Origin: CAZVTU01 sp964630295
GTDB lineage: Bacteria; Patescibacteriota; Minisyncoccia; Minisyncoccales; RBG-13-42-11
Length of the DNA stretch: 13,399 nt
Assembly (NCBI GenBank): GCA_964630295.1
Contig: CAZVTU010000014.1
Span: forward strand, 1-13,399
Direction of reading: 5' to 3'
The number at the start of each line of letters is the position of its first letter. Position 1 is the first letter of the stretch. A program made the translations under genes and the position numbers. A model generated the notes under the pieces. That model saw only the letters and a program-made list of their open reading frames with translations. It made no database searches and was not told the origin of the DNA. Shown here piece after piece: positions 1 through 7,526 of this stretch.

Positions 1-185
1 CTGAAGGATTAGCTTCGGCCTTAGAAAAAATTTCAGCTGACAAAACCCCAATGAAAACTGCCAGAGAAGAAACTTCCCATTTATATATCACTAATCCTCT
101 CCGTGGTCAGAATATTTCTAAATTATTTATGACTCACCCACCAGTTGAAGAAAGAATTGAGGCTTTAAGAGGAATGAAATTATAA
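1..185 (+). CDS. htpX: HtpX-like M48 family zinc metalloprotease, C-terminal fragment
   Basis: The gene enters from the left edge and only about its last 60 codons are present, in the frame whose first full codon is at position 3, ending with TAA at 183-185. The tail contains a segment reading LYITNPL and then LFMTHPPVEERIEALRGM. This matches the conserved C-terminal signature of HtpX-type membrane metalloproteases, where an F/M-x-THPP-x-EER-I-x-x-L motif closes the protein. The family degrades misfolded membrane proteins; the HExxH active site and the membrane segments lie outside the window. It is separated from the next gene by a terminator and 144 nt, so it belongs to a different transcription unit from the pilus genes. 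The family call is fairly firm; the gene symbol is less so, because other M48 proteins share this tail. Confidence 0.75.
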   Translation, partial: EGLASALEKISADKTPMKTAREETSHLYITNPLRGQNISKLFMTHPPVEERIEALRGMKL

Positions 186-231
186 TGGAATTATCTTTCT
201 AAAATTAATTAACAATTAAAACTAGAGATAC

Positions 232-253
232 CTCCCCTAAAAGGGAGTTTTTT
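232..253 (+). terminator. Intrinsic terminator after the htpX-like gene
   Basis: A perfect 5-bp GC-rich stem, CTCCC (232-236) with GGGAG (243-247), closes a 6-nt loop and is followed immediately by six T residues (248-253). It lies 46 nt after the htpX stop and upstream of the kinase gene, so it separates the two transcription units. Confidence 0.75.
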
Positions 254-317
254 ATGAATTTAAATTATAATCGAAAGAGAGAAATTTTCTATTATTCCCC
301 AAAACATTTTAACAGGG

Positions 318-323
318 TATAAT
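318..323 (+). promoter_or_regulatory. Candidate -10 element for the kinase/pilus operon
   Basis: A perfect TATAAT hexamer lies at 318-323, only 6 nt before the ATG of the histidine kinase at 330. Transcription starting about 7 nt downstream of the hexamer would begin at or next to the start codon and give a leaderless or nearly leaderless mRNA. No convincing TTGACA-like -35 is present at 17 nt spacing. A second TATAAT lies at 266-271, which would give a leader of about 50 nt. TATAAT occurs by chance in AT-rich DNA, so this is tentative; the position between a terminator and the first gene of the operon is the main support. Confidence 0.35.
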
Positions 324-329
324 AAAGTA

Positions 330-1046
330 ATGTTAGATAGAAATCTCGAAAAGCCCAAGATGGCTGAAGTAATTTCAATTGTTGCACATCAGTTAAAAAC
401 CCCTTTATCAGTAATTAAAGGATACCTGGAAGTTTTACTAAGCGAAGATTTGGGAAAGGTAAATAAGAAACAAAAAGAATATCTCTCCGATGCTCTAAAA
501 AATGTTGGAAGAATGGCCAGAATTGTTAATTATTTACTTGATGTTTCTCGGACTGAGGAGGGAAAATTTGAGTTAAAATTAGAGAAAGTTTCTTTAGAGA
601 AGATTGTTGAAGAAATAATTAATAATTTCTCCTCCTGGATTAGGGCCTCAAATTGTAGGATTTATCTAAAAAAACCTAAAAAGATACCAAGAGTTTTAGT
701 TGACCCATTGAAAATTCGGCAAGTAATTGAGAATCTAATCTCTAATGCTGTAAAATATAAAAGACCCGGAGAGGGAAAAGTGGAAATAACTTTAGAAGTG
801 AAAGGTAAAAATTTACTATTTAGTTGCAGAGATAATGGGATTGGCATCCCAAAAGAAGATTCTAAAAAAGTTTTTACTAAGTTTTATCGATCAGAGAGAG
901 CAATGGAATCGGATCCCTCAGGCACCGGGCTGGGTCTTTACATTAATAAAGCAATTATTAATTTAGCGGGGGGTAAAATTTGGTTCAAGAGAAACAAAGA
1001 TTCGGGCGTAACCTTCTATTTTACTCTACCAATTGTAAAAAAATGA
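330..1046 (+). CDS. Soluble sensor histidine kinase (HisKA + HATPase_c), no sensor domain
   Basis: This is a 238-residue histidine kinase core with no membrane segment. The dimerisation domain starts almost at the N-terminus with an H-box reading AHQLKTPLS, His20 being the phosphoacceptor. The ATP-binding domain follows, with an N-box around Asn135/Asn139, a G1 box DNGIGIP (168-174), an F-box near Phe182 and a G2 box GTGLGL (198-203). All catalytic motifs look intact. Nothing resembling PAS, GAF, HAMP or a transmembrane sensor precedes the core, so any signal must come through a partner. The reading frame stays open upstream to about 264 but offers no ATG, which supports the start at 330. The stop overlaps the response regulator start by 4 nt (ATGA). 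The pair plus pilus genes resembles PilS/PilR- or chemosensory-style pilus control, but this is inference. Confidence 0.9.
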   Translation: MLDRNLEKPKMAEVISIVAHQLKTPLSVIKGYLEVLLSEDLGKVNKKQKEYLSDALKNVGRMARIVNYLLDVSRTEEGKFELKLEKVSLEKIVEEIINNFSSWIRASNCRIYLKKPKKIPRVLVDPLKIRQVIENLISNAVKYKRPGEGKVEITLEVKGKNLLFSCRDNGIGIPKEDSKKVFTKFYRSERAMESDPSGTGLGLYINKAIINLAGGKIWFKRNKDSGVTFYFTLPIVKK

Positions 1047-1429
1047 AGAAAAATAAAAAACAAAAAATTTTAATGATTGAAGATGACCACTTTTTAAGGA
1101 AAATCTATCGCGAAAAATTAACTCGAGCTGGTTTTGAATTTGTCGAAGCTACCAATGGGATAGAGGGTGTGAATAAAGTTATTTCTGAAAAGCCAGATTT
1201 AGTTTTATTAGATTTAATTTTACCGAGGAAGAATGGTTTTGAAGTTTTAATTGAAATAAAAAGAAATGAAATTACTAAAGATATTCCAGTAATTATTCTC
1301 TCGAATCTTGGTCAAGCATCGGATATTAAAAGAGGACTATCTTTAGGAGCTCGAGATTATTTAGTAAAAACTGAGGTTAATCTTTCTGAGGTGGTAGAAA
1401 AAGTTAAAGAGTGGTTAGTTAAAAAATGA
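1043..1429 (+). CDS. Single-domain (CheY-like) response regulator
   Basis: This is a 128-residue receiver domain with no output domain. The acidic pocket is E13-D14-D15, the phosphoacceptor is Asp57 in LVLLDLILP, the switch Ser is at 87 and the conserved Lys at 109 in YLVKT. An ATG at 980 would add 21 residues lying entirely inside the kinase gene. The ATG at 1043 is preferred: it makes the usual 4-nt ATGA overlap with the kinase stop and puts the receiver fold near the N-terminus. The gene overlaps pilB by another ATGA at 1426-1429, so kinase, regulator and PilB are probably translated as a coupled series. Without a DNA-binding domain it most likely acts by protein contact, perhaps on the pilus motor. 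No target can be read from the sequence. Confidence 0.9.
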   Translation: MKKNKKQKILMIEDDHFLRKIYREKLTRAGFEFVEATNGIEGVNKVISEKPDLVLLDLILPRKNGFEVLIEIKRNEITKDIPVIILSNLGQASDIKRGLSLGARDYLVKTEVNLSEVVEKVKEWLVKK

Positions 1430-3114
1430 AAATAACTGAGGATTTATTAAAAAAAATTTTAGTTAAATCTAAACTGATTTCTCAGAAAGATTTTAATTTG
1501 GTAAAAAAAGAAGCGAGATTAAAGAAAGAGAAACTTCAAGATTTAATTTTAGATAAAGGTTTAATTTCTAATGAAGCATTGGGAAAGCTTATCGCCGATG
1601 AGATTGGTTTTCCTTACGTTAACCTTAGGAGAGTGAGGATCGAGAAGAATATTTTGAAAATTGTTCCGGAAATTGTGGCCAAAAAACAGAAAGTTATTCC
1701 CTTTGAGAAGACAAAAAATGGGTTAAAGCTTGCCATGGCTAATCCTGAGGATTTAGAAATTCGAGAGTTTTTAGAAAGGAAAACCGGAGAAAAAGTCATA
1801 CCTTATTTTGCTACCGAAGGAGATATAGAATTTGCTCTTAAATTTTACAAAAAGGAAATTAAAGAAGAATTCGAAAAACTAATTGGGAAAACCTTGGAGG
1901 AATTCAAAAAAAAGCAATCTCGGCCAGAATCGCTGAAATTACCGGTAATCAAGATGATGGAACTAATTTTGAACCACGGCTACGAAAATCGGGCTTCAGA
2001 TATTCATATTGAGCCTTATCGAGAGAAAACCATTTTACGTTATCGGATAGATGGAATTTTACATGATGTTTTAACTTTACCAAAATATTGTCATAATTTT
2101 TTAGTTTCCCGAATTAAAATTTTGGCCCGCTTAAGAACCGACCTACACGATGTTCCTCAAGATGGACATTTCTCTTTTTCTTTCCCCAGAGAGAAAGTAG
2201 ATGTTAGAGTTTCAATAGTACCAATCGAAGAAGGTGAGAAAGTAGTTTTAAGATTATTATCGGAGAGAACAAGGAGATTTAATTTAGAAGATTTAGGTTT
2301 AACAGAGAAAGATTTAAAAATCATTAAAAAAAACCTAAAAAGACCATGGGGAATGATTTTGGCTTCGGGGCCTACCGGCTCGGGAAAAACCACAACTCTT
2401 TATGCTTTATTGAAGATTTTAAATGTTAGAGAAGTAAATATTATGACTATTGAAGACCCGATCGAATATGACATCGAAGGGGTTAATCAAATTCAGGTTA
2501 ATCCTAAAGCAAAGTTAACTTTTGCTCGCGGATTACGCTCAATAATTCGTCAAGATCCGGATATTATTATGGTCGGAGAAATTAGAGATAAAGAGACAGC
2601 TTCATTGGCCACTAATGCGGCTATGACCGGTCATCTAGTTTTATCAACCTTCCATGCTACCGATTCAGCAACTTCTTTAGTAAGACTTTTAGATATGGGA
2701 ATTGAGCCATTTTTAGTTGCCTCTACTTTAAATCTAGTTATTAGTCAACGATTGGTTAGAAAGATTTGTCCAAGATGCATCGAAAGTTATGAAATATCGT
2801 TTCTAAAGGTAGCTCAGATTCTTGGAAAAAAATTAGCCTCAAAATTGCCAAGAAATAAGAATAACAAAATTCGGCTTTTTCAAGGAAAGGGGTGTTCTCT
2901 TTGTCAAAAAACAGGATACTTGGGAAGAACGGGAATTTTTGAAATTCTGGAAATTTCTGAATCAATCAAAAAACTGATTTTAAAAAAAGCTTCGACTTCC
3001 CAAATTAGAAAGGAAGCTCAAAAATTAGGAATGAGGTCGATGATTGAAGATGGTTTGGAAAAAGTCGAATGTGGAATAACAACAATTGAGGAAATAAAGA
3101 GAGCAGTAAAATAA
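1426..3114 (+). CDS. pilB: Type IV pilus assembly ATPase PilB (GspE/PulE family)
   Basis: This hexameric cytoplasmic ATPase powers pilin polymerisation. The 562-residue length is typical. An N-terminal GspE/MshEN-type domain spans roughly residues 1-140. The ATPase core has Walker A GPTGSGKTTT (315-324), an Asp box with TIEDPIEY (341-348), a Walker B region RQDPDIIMVGEIRD (375-388) including catalytic Glu387, and a His box GHLVLSTFHATD (402-413). Two CxxC pairs, C448/C451 and C490/C493, form the tetracysteine zinc site characteristic of PilB/GspE assembly ATPases and absent from PilT. The start overlaps the response regulator stop by 4 nt, and pilC follows 4 nt after the stop. No Shine-Dalgarno sequence precedes it. 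No frameshift or missing key residue is seen. Confidence 0.95.
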   Translation: MKITEDLLKKILVKSKLISQKDFNLVKKEARLKKEKLQDLILDKGLISNEALGKLIADEIGFPYVNLRRVRIEKNILKIVPEIVAKKQKVIPFEKTKNGLKLAMANPEDLEIREFLERKTGEKVIPYFATEGDIEFALKFYKKEIKEEFEKLIGKTLEEFKKKQSRPESLKLPVIKMMELILNHGYENRASDIHIEPYREKTILRYRIDGILHDVLTLPKYCHNFLVSRIKILARLRTDLHDVPQDGHFSFSFPREKVDVRVSIVPIEEGEKVVLRLLSERTRRFNLEDLGLTEKDLKIIKKNLKRPWGMILASGPTGSGKTTTLYALLKILNVREVNIMTIEDPIEYDIEGVNQIQVNPKAKLTFARGLRSIIRQDPDIIMVGEIRDKETASLATNAAMTGHLVLSTFHATDSATSLVRLLDMGIEPFLVASTLNLVISQRLVRKICPRCIESYEISFLKVAQILGKKLASKLPRNKNNKIRLFQGKGCSLCQKTGYLGRTGIFEILEISESIKKLILKKASTSQIRKEAQKLGMRSMIEDGLEKVECGITTIEEIKRAVK

Positions 3115-3118
3115 ATCT

Positions 3119-4162
3119 ATGCCTTCTTTAGCTGAAAAAATGATTTTTACTGAACATCTTTCTTTAATGATTAAAGGAGGTATTCCTCTTGCTGACGCTT
3201 TAACTACAATTAAAGATGAAGTTCGTTCTCCAGCCTTCAAAAAAGCCCTGGCTGGGATTTTAGAAAGAATTTTAGAAGGAGAAAGTTTAAGCAAAGCAAT
3301 GGAAAAGTACCCCAAGATTTTCGATAAATTTTATCAAAATATAGTTAGAATTGGAGAAGAGTCAGGATCTTTAGAGGAAAATTTAAAATATTTATCCCTA
3401 AAACTCCAGAAAGATTATGAAATGCAAAAGAAAACGAGGAACACTTTAATTTATCCAACAGTTATTATTGTTTTGGCTCTACTAATTGCCTTTTTAGTTA
3501 CTTTTTTTATCTTACCAAAGATAACAAATCTTTTTTTGCTTCTGGAAATCGAATTACCCTTAGCGACCAAAATTTTAATCTCAGTTGTTTCTTTTTCTCA
3601 AAAAAACTGGCAATTTATTATTTCTGGGATAGTTTTGATTTCTCTGATTTTTAAGTTACTTTTAAAATTAAAATTTGTTAAATTTTACCTGGCCAGACTA
3701 AGTCTTTTTTTGCCATTTTGGGGAAGAATTTTTAAAAATCTTAATTTAGCTTTTCTTTCCCGAACCCTTTTTACTCTTTTAAAAAGTGGGGCATCCCTTC
3801 TAACCTCTTTGGAGATTTCAGCTGAGACAGTACCAAATGAAATTTACAGGAAAAGTTTGATTAAGGTTAAGTCCGAGGTAGAAAGAGGAGAGAAAATCAG
3901 TCAGGGTTTAAAAATTTTCCCTCAAATTTTCCCTTCGGTTTTTGTGGAAATGATCTCAGTTGGTGAGAAATCGGGTAATCTAGAGGAAAGCCTTCTCTAT
4001 TTAGCTGAATATCATGAGAAAGAAATGGATTCTATCTTAAAAAATCTTTCAGGGATCTTAGAGCCGATCCTTTTAATTTTTGTTGGAATTTTAGTTGCCT
4101 TTATAGCTATTGCTATTATCACCCCAGTTTATCGATTTGCTGGTCAGTTAAGATTTAAATAA
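3119..4162 (+). CDS. pilC: Type IV pilus inner-membrane platform protein PilC (GspF family)
   Basis: This is the polytopic membrane platform on which PilB acts during pilin assembly. The protein has two T2SSF-type helical repeats. The first includes SLMIKGGIPLADAL near residues 15-28 and IGEESGSLEENL at 78-89. The second includes LLKSGASLLTSLEIS at 220-234 and VGEKSGNLEESL at 281-292. Three hydrophobic segments are visible at about 110-133, 165-184 and 313-336. At 347 residues it is shorter than many PilC proteins (about 400), because the usual N-terminal extension before the first repeat is reduced. It lies 4 nt after pilB and just before the prepilin genes, the classical order. The start ATG lacks a recognisable ribosome binding site, as do most genes here. 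Confidence 0.93.
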   Translation: MPSLAEKMIFTEHLSLMIKGGIPLADALTTIKDEVRSPAFKKALAGILERILEGESLSKAMEKYPKIFDKFYQNIVRIGEESGSLEENLKYLSLKLQKDYEMQKKTRNTLIYPTVIIVLALLIAFLVTFFILPKITNLFLLLEIELPLATKILISVVSFSQKNWQFIISGIVLISLIFKLLLKLKFVKFYLARLSLFLPFWGRIFKNLNLAFLSRTLFTLLKSGASLLTSLEISAETVPNEIYRKSLIKVKSEVERGEKISQGLKIFPQIFPSVFVEMISVGEKSGNLEESLLYLAEYHEKEMDSILKNLSGILEPILLIFVGILVAFIAIAIITPVYRFAGQLRFK

Positions 4163-4166
4163 AAAA

Positions 4167-4592
4167 ATGAAAGGCTTTACCCTCTTTGAAGTTCTCATTG
4201 TAGTAGCAATTATGACAATTTTATTTTCTTTAACTATTCCTTTAGGTTTAAGTTTTTATCGAAATCAGCAACTGGGGGTTCATTCTCAAGGGATCGTTCA
4301 AGTTTTACGAATGGCCCAATTAAAATCAATTTCAGCTGAGGATGATTCAAGTTTTGGGGTCTATTTGACCAATGACAATTATATTTTGTTTAAAGGGAGC
4401 TCATATTTAACTCGCGATCCTCAATACGATCAGAATTTTAACTTACCCTTAATCATTAATGTTAGCGGTCTTCGAGAAATAATTTTTTCCAAATTAGAGG
4501 GAAAACCAAATGTCAGTGGGAACATTGTTTTAATTAGTGATGAAAACTCAATAAAAATTCACATCAATGAAATCGGGACAATCTCTTATTGA
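4167..4592 (+). CDS. Prepilin-like minor pilin (GspH-like position)
   Basis: This is a 141-residue protein with a class III signal: a very short leader MKG, cleavage before F3, and a mature N-terminus FTLFEVLIVVAIM carrying Glu5 and a hydrophobic helix of about 20 residues. It would be processed by prepilin peptidase (not in this window) and join the pilus or its priming complex. The C-terminal region is a small, probably beta-rich domain without cysteines. It is the first of four consecutive prepilin-like genes and sits where GspH/FimT-type minor pilins usually occur; assignment to that class is inference. Its last 26 nt overlap the start of the next gene in another frame. Confidence 0.85.
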   Translation: MKGFTLFEVLIVVAIMTILFSLTIPLGLSFYRNQQLGVHSQGIVQVLRMAQLKSISAEDDSSFGVYLTNDNYILFKGSSYLTRDPQYDQNFNLPLIINVSGLREIIFSKLEGKPNVSGNIVLISDENSIKIHINEIGTISY

Positions 4593-4995
4593 ATTATTAA
4601 TTGCCCTAGGAATATTTGGGGTAACAGTTAGTGTAGTAACTTTTCTTTTAATTAATGGCTATCTCTCTGATCTTCAAGCCAGACAAAATAACATAGCAAT
4701 TTTTTTAGCTGAAGAAGGATTAGAAGCAGTTAGGTCAATTCGGGATAATAATTGGAAAGATTTAAAAGAAGGCTCCTACGGATTAGCTATCGCTGGAAAT
4801 CATTGGATTTTAACTGAAGAGCCAGAAGATATCTCAGCGATTTTGAATCAAGGAAAAAGAAAAATTAAAATTGAAAACATCGATAAGGAGAGAAAAAAAA
4901 TTACTTCGGAAATAACTTGGCAAATTGCACCAATAAAAAAAAATAAAATAGAATTAGTTACTTACTTAACTAACTGGCAGAAGGAAATTCAATGA
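4567..4995 (+). CDS. Prepilin-like minor pilin (GspI/PilV-like)
   Basis: This is a 142-residue protein starting MKSG, with cleavage expected after Gly4. The mature N-terminus QSLIELLIALGIFG keeps Glu5 and a hydrophobic helix. Position 1 is Gln rather than the usual Phe/Met. The downstream sequence FLAEEGLEAVRSIRDNNW resembles GspI/PilV-type minor pilins seen in Patescibacteria. The start lies inside the previous gene (26-nt overlap), and the stop overlaps the next start by ATGA. The internal start has no clear Shine-Dalgarno, so coupling to upstream translation is likely. It probably functions in the minor-pilin tip complex; that role is inferred from family and position. Confidence 0.85.
   Translation: MKSGQSLIELLIALGIFGVTVSVVTFLLINGYLSDLQARQNNIAIFLAEEGLEAVRSIRDNNWKDLKEGSYGLAIAGNHWILTEEPEDISAILNQGKRKIKIENIDKERKKITSEITWQIAPIKKNKIELVTYLTNWQKEIQ
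4979..4985 (+). promoter_or_regulatory. Shine-Dalgarno-like site before the third prepilin gene
   Basis: AGAAGGA lies 6 nt before the ATG at 4992. It is one of the few purine-rich SD-like sequences at correct spacing in this window; most starts here have none. Confidence 0.4.
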
Positions 4996-5492
4996 GTAAA
5001 GGGTTCACTTTAATTGAATTAATAATTTATTCTGCAATTATTTGTCTTCTTTTGGTCGGATCTTCAATTTTTGCTTGGCAAATTATTCAGGGAAATATTA
5101 AAATTAGTACCTATCGGGAGGTTGAGCAAAATATTAATTTTGCTATGGAAAAAATTACCTTTGCGATCAGGAACTCCTCAAAGATTGTTCAGCCAAATAC
5201 TCCGGGAGAAAGTAGTTCTTTATTGGAATTAAATATGCAAGACCCCTTTAAAACTCCGACCAGAATCGAGGTTTCTAATCAAAAACTAATAATTAAAGAA
5301 GGGGGGAATGGTCCTTATTCTTTAACTTCTGACCTGGTAAAAGTAACTAATTTAAAATTTACTAACCTTTCTTATAAAGACACCTCAGGAATCTTAAAAA
5401 TTGAGTTGGTTATTGAGTCTGAGAGTCTGGCAAAAAAAAGAGAGTATGAAGCCAAAGTTAATTTAGAAAATTCCGTTAGTTTAAGATATTAA
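4992..5492 (+). CDS. Prepilin-like minor pilin (GspJ/PilW-like)
   Basis: This is a 166-residue protein beginning MSKG, with a mature N-terminus FTLIELIIYSAIICLLL: a textbook type IV prepilin site with Glu5 and a hydrophobic helix. The rest has features of GspJ/PilW-type minor pilins, including an early helix containing FAMEKITFAIRNSSKI and a later beta-rich part. Its ATG overlaps the previous stop (ATGA), and it is one of the few genes in the window with an SD-like sequence. The next gene starts 2 nt after its stop. The class assignment is by gene order and the general look of the helix, so it is tentative. Confidence 0.85.
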   Translation: MSKGFTLIELIIYSAIICLLLVGSSIFAWQIIQGNIKISTYREVEQNINFAMEKITFAIRNSSKIVQPNTPGESSSLLELNMQDPFKTPTRIEVSNQKLIIKEGGNGPYSLTSDLVKVTNLKFTNLSYKDTSGILKIELVIESESLAKKREYEAKVNLENSVSLRY

Positions 5493-5494
5493 CT

Positions 5495-5869
5495 ATGAAG
5501 GGCTACATTGCTTTAATTTCGGTTTTAATAATATCAGCTGTTTTAATGCTTATTGCTCTCTCGGCAAGTCAATTTGGAATTGGCCAATCAACCATGACTC
5601 TTCAAAAAATTCAAGCTTCAGAAAATTATTACTTAGCAATGGCTTGTGCCGAAGAAGCTTTAATGAAATTTGGAAAAGACCCAAAACACTACTCAGGGGA
5701 TGAAATTCTCACGATAGAGGGGAAGGAGTGTACTATTTTACCGGTTGAAAGTGAAGGGAGCGTCAAGATAATCAAAGTATTAAGTAATCTCAATAATCAG
5801 GTTAAAAAAATGAAAATAGAAATTAAGAAAAATAAAATCAATTCTTGGCAAGAAGTCGCCGATTTTTAA
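5495..5869 (+). CDS. Prepilin-like minor pilin lacking Glu5 (PilX/GspK-like)
   Basis: This is a 124-residue protein beginning MKGYIALISVLIISAVL. The leader MKG and the hydrophobic helix fit a prepilin, but residue 5 of the predicted mature protein is Ile rather than the nearly invariant Glu. In the type II secretion minor pilin GspK the absence of Glu5 is known and fits a tip position, so this protein may cap the pilus. A segment QASENYYLAMACAEEAL follows the helix and resembles PilX N-terminal domain proteins. It sits between the other minor pilins and pilM, 1 nt before the latter. The C-terminal half is short, lysine-rich and not recognised. The prepilin-like call is good; which class it belongs to is uncertain. 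Confidence 0.75.
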   Translation: MKGYIALISVLIISAVLMLIALSASQFGIGQSTMTLQKIQASENYYLAMACAEEALMKFGKDPKHYSGDEILTIEGKECTILPVESEGSVKIIKVLSNLNNQVKKMKIEIKKNKINSWQEVADF

Positions 5870-5870
5870 T

Positions 5871-6965
5871 ATGTTTTTTAAGAAGCAAGTTTTAGGTTTG
5901 GATATTTCAGATTATTCAATCGAAGTGATTTCTTTAGGGGGTTCTATTCAATCCCCTCGACTTTTAGCAATGGGAAGAAAAGTTTTAAAACCAGGAATTA
6001 TCGAGGATGGCTTAATCCTTAATGAAGAAAAACTCGAAACCGCCCTAAAAGAATTAATTGAGAATCCAAAATTTGGCAAAATTAAAACAAATAAAATTAT
6101 TTTTGCTTTACCTGAATCGAGAAGTTATATTCATATTTTTAAATTGCCGGAAAAATTAATAAAAAAGGAAATTCCCGAATTGGTTAAATCGCAGGCCAGC
6201 CAAACTTTCCCTCATCCTTTAGAGGAACTTTATCTGGATTATCAAGAAGAGAATAATGAGGTTCTTTTAATTGGGGTTCCTCAAAAAATTGTTAATGATT
6301 ATTTAGAAGTATTTAGGAATTGTAATCTTCGACCCGTTGTATTAGAAATTGAATCATTAAGTTTAGGACGAGCTCTTATTCCGGATGAGGAAAAGTTAGT
6401 TTTAATCGCGGACATCGGTGCTAGAACTACTAATCTAAATGTGTTCGACCAAAAAAAGTTAAGATTAAGCCTTTCAAATCCCATTGCCGGAAATAGATTT
6501 ACCCAAGCACTTTCTAAAAAATTAAACATTAATTCTCAAAACGCCGAAGAACTTAAAAAAAAGATCGGCCTTGATCCGAAGTTTCAAAACGGAAGAATAT
6601 TTCTAATCCTCCAAAAAGAAGTTCAGCTAATAATTGAAGATATAAATAAAATTGAAAGATATTTTAAGAAAAAAACAGGCCAAAATATTGAAAAAATTAT
6701 TCTAGCTGGCGGCTCAGCGGCCCTTCCCCATCTTTCAGAGTATTTGGCTGATAATCTCCAAAGACCAGTTGCAATTGGTGACCCCTGGGGTAGAATAAAT
6801 ATAGATATTCTTAAAAGGAAAGAGTATTTTAAGAAAGCATTGGAGATTAATCCCATTCTCTATTCTACAGCAATTGGAACCGCCCTTCGGGGATTAGATA
6901 AAAAAGCAGAAACCAGCGGAATAAACTTCCTCTCTAAAGGGTCGAGGTTCACCAATTATTTATAA
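5871..6965 (+). CDS. pilM: Type IV pilus assembly protein PilM (actin-like fold)
   Basis: This is a 364-residue cytoplasmic actin-like ATPase of the PilM family, which in characterised pili binds the N-terminus of PilN and connects the assembly machinery. Nucleotide-binding signatures are visible: phosphate-1 LGLDIS near residues 8-13, phosphate-2 IADIGARTTNLNVF around Asp181, and an adenosine motif LAGGSAALPHL near 278-288. The central region LPEKLIKKEIPELVKSQA is typical of PilM. It follows the minor pilins by 1 nt. The usual partners PilN and PilO are not downstream; another prepilin gene is. Either they lie elsewhere or this pilus uses a different membrane partner. Confidence 0.9.
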   Translation: MFFKKQVLGLDISDYSIEVISLGGSIQSPRLLAMGRKVLKPGIIEDGLILNEEKLETALKELIENPKFGKIKTNKIIFALPESRSYIHIFKLPEKLIKKEIPELVKSQASQTFPHPLEELYLDYQEENNEVLLIGVPQKIVNDYLEVFRNCNLRPVVLEIESLSLGRALIPDEEKLVLIADIGARTTNLNVFDQKKLRLSLSNPIAGNRFTQALSKKLNINSQNAEELKKKIGLDPKFQNGRIFLILQKEVQLIIEDINKIERYFKKKTGQNIEKIILAGGSAALPHLSEYLADNLQRPVAIGDPWGRINIDILKRKEYFKKALEINPILYSTAIGTALRGLDKKAETSGINFLSKGSRFTNYL

Positions 6966-6978
6966 TTAATAATAATCA

Positions 6979-7440
6979 ATGGAGAGCAAAAATAGTTTTA
7001 CTTTAATTGAACTATTGATAGTGATTGGTATTCTCGCTATCTTAATGGGGACGGTAATTGTGGCTATTAATCCCTTTCGCCAATTTGCTCAAGCAAGAAA
7101 TAGCCAACGCTGGGCTCATATTAGCAGTATCTTAGACGCTGTCTATCAAAACATTGTGGACAATAATGGAACTTTTACTTGTGGAGCGGGATCTTTACCA
7201 AATACTCCCACTGATATGAAGACTGATGACGGAAACCCAGCTACCGATGAATACGACATTTGTACTTGTTTGGTTCCCACCTATTTAGCTGCTCTTCCTT
7301 TTGACCCATCGACTGGGAATTATTCAAGTTGCAGTTTTTATGATACGGGATACCAAATTTCTCAAGATTTCACTACAAAACGAATTACCGTCTCTGCTCC
7401 TGGCGCCGAATTAGGGGAGATAATTTCAATTACTCGTTAA
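6979..7440 (+). CDS. Type IV prepilin, candidate major pilin, with Ser at the cleavage site
   Basis: This is a 153-residue prepilin with a 6-residue leader MESKNS and a mature N-terminus FTLIELLIVIGILAILMG carrying Glu5. The residue before the cleavage site is Ser rather than the usual Gly, which prepilin peptidases tolerate less commonly. The globular part has four cysteines (C68, C95, C97, C118) able to form one or two disulfides, as in many surface pilins, and a Ser/Thr/Asp/Asn-rich surface. It is separated from the four-gene minor pilin cluster by pilM and stands last in the operon; the full-length helix and disulfides make it the best candidate for the main fibre subunit. That role is inferred. 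No ribosome binding site precedes the ATG. Confidence 0.85.
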   Translation: MESKNSFTLIELLIVIGILAILMGTVIVAINPFRQFAQARNSQRWAHISSILDAVYQNIVDNNGTFTCGAGSLPNTPTDMKTDDGNPATDEYDICTCLVPTYLAALPFDPSTGNYSSCSFYDTGYQISQDFTTKRITVSAPGAELGEIISITR

Positions 7441-7485
7441 AGAAATCTTTAGTGTCCGTTGTTTTTTTATTTAGTAGCTTTTATA

Positions 7486-7514
7486 TTGCTAAAAATCTGA
7501 ATTTTTTTTAATAT
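7486..7514 (+). promoter_or_regulatory. Possible promoter for tRNA-Ser
   Basis: TTGCTA at 7486-7491 and TAATAT at 7509-7514 are separated by 17 nt, a proper sigma-70 spacing. They place a transcription start near 7521, about 6 nt before the mature tRNA 5' end. Both hexamers match consensus at only four or so positions and the DNA is very AT-rich, so this is tentative. No convincing terminator for the pilus operon is seen between 7441 and this site, so read-through is also possible. Confidence 0.3.
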
Positions 7515-7526
7515 AACTTAGAAAAA

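Noticed and set aside
980..1042. N-terminal extension of the response regulator from the ATG at 980
   Set aside because: The extra 21 codons lie wholly inside the kinase's conserved C-terminus and have no receiver-domain homology; the 4-nt overlap start at 1043 is more natural.
330..1046. Truncated kinase that lost its sensor domain by frameshift
   Set aside because: The upstream frame is open for only about 66 nt to a TAA at 261-263 and a terminator precedes it, with no sensor-like coding in other frames of the 144-nt gap.
7441..7526. Terminator for the pilus operon
   Set aside because: There are T runs at 7462-7468 and 7502-7509, but only weak 4-bp stems precede them; not enough to call a terminator.
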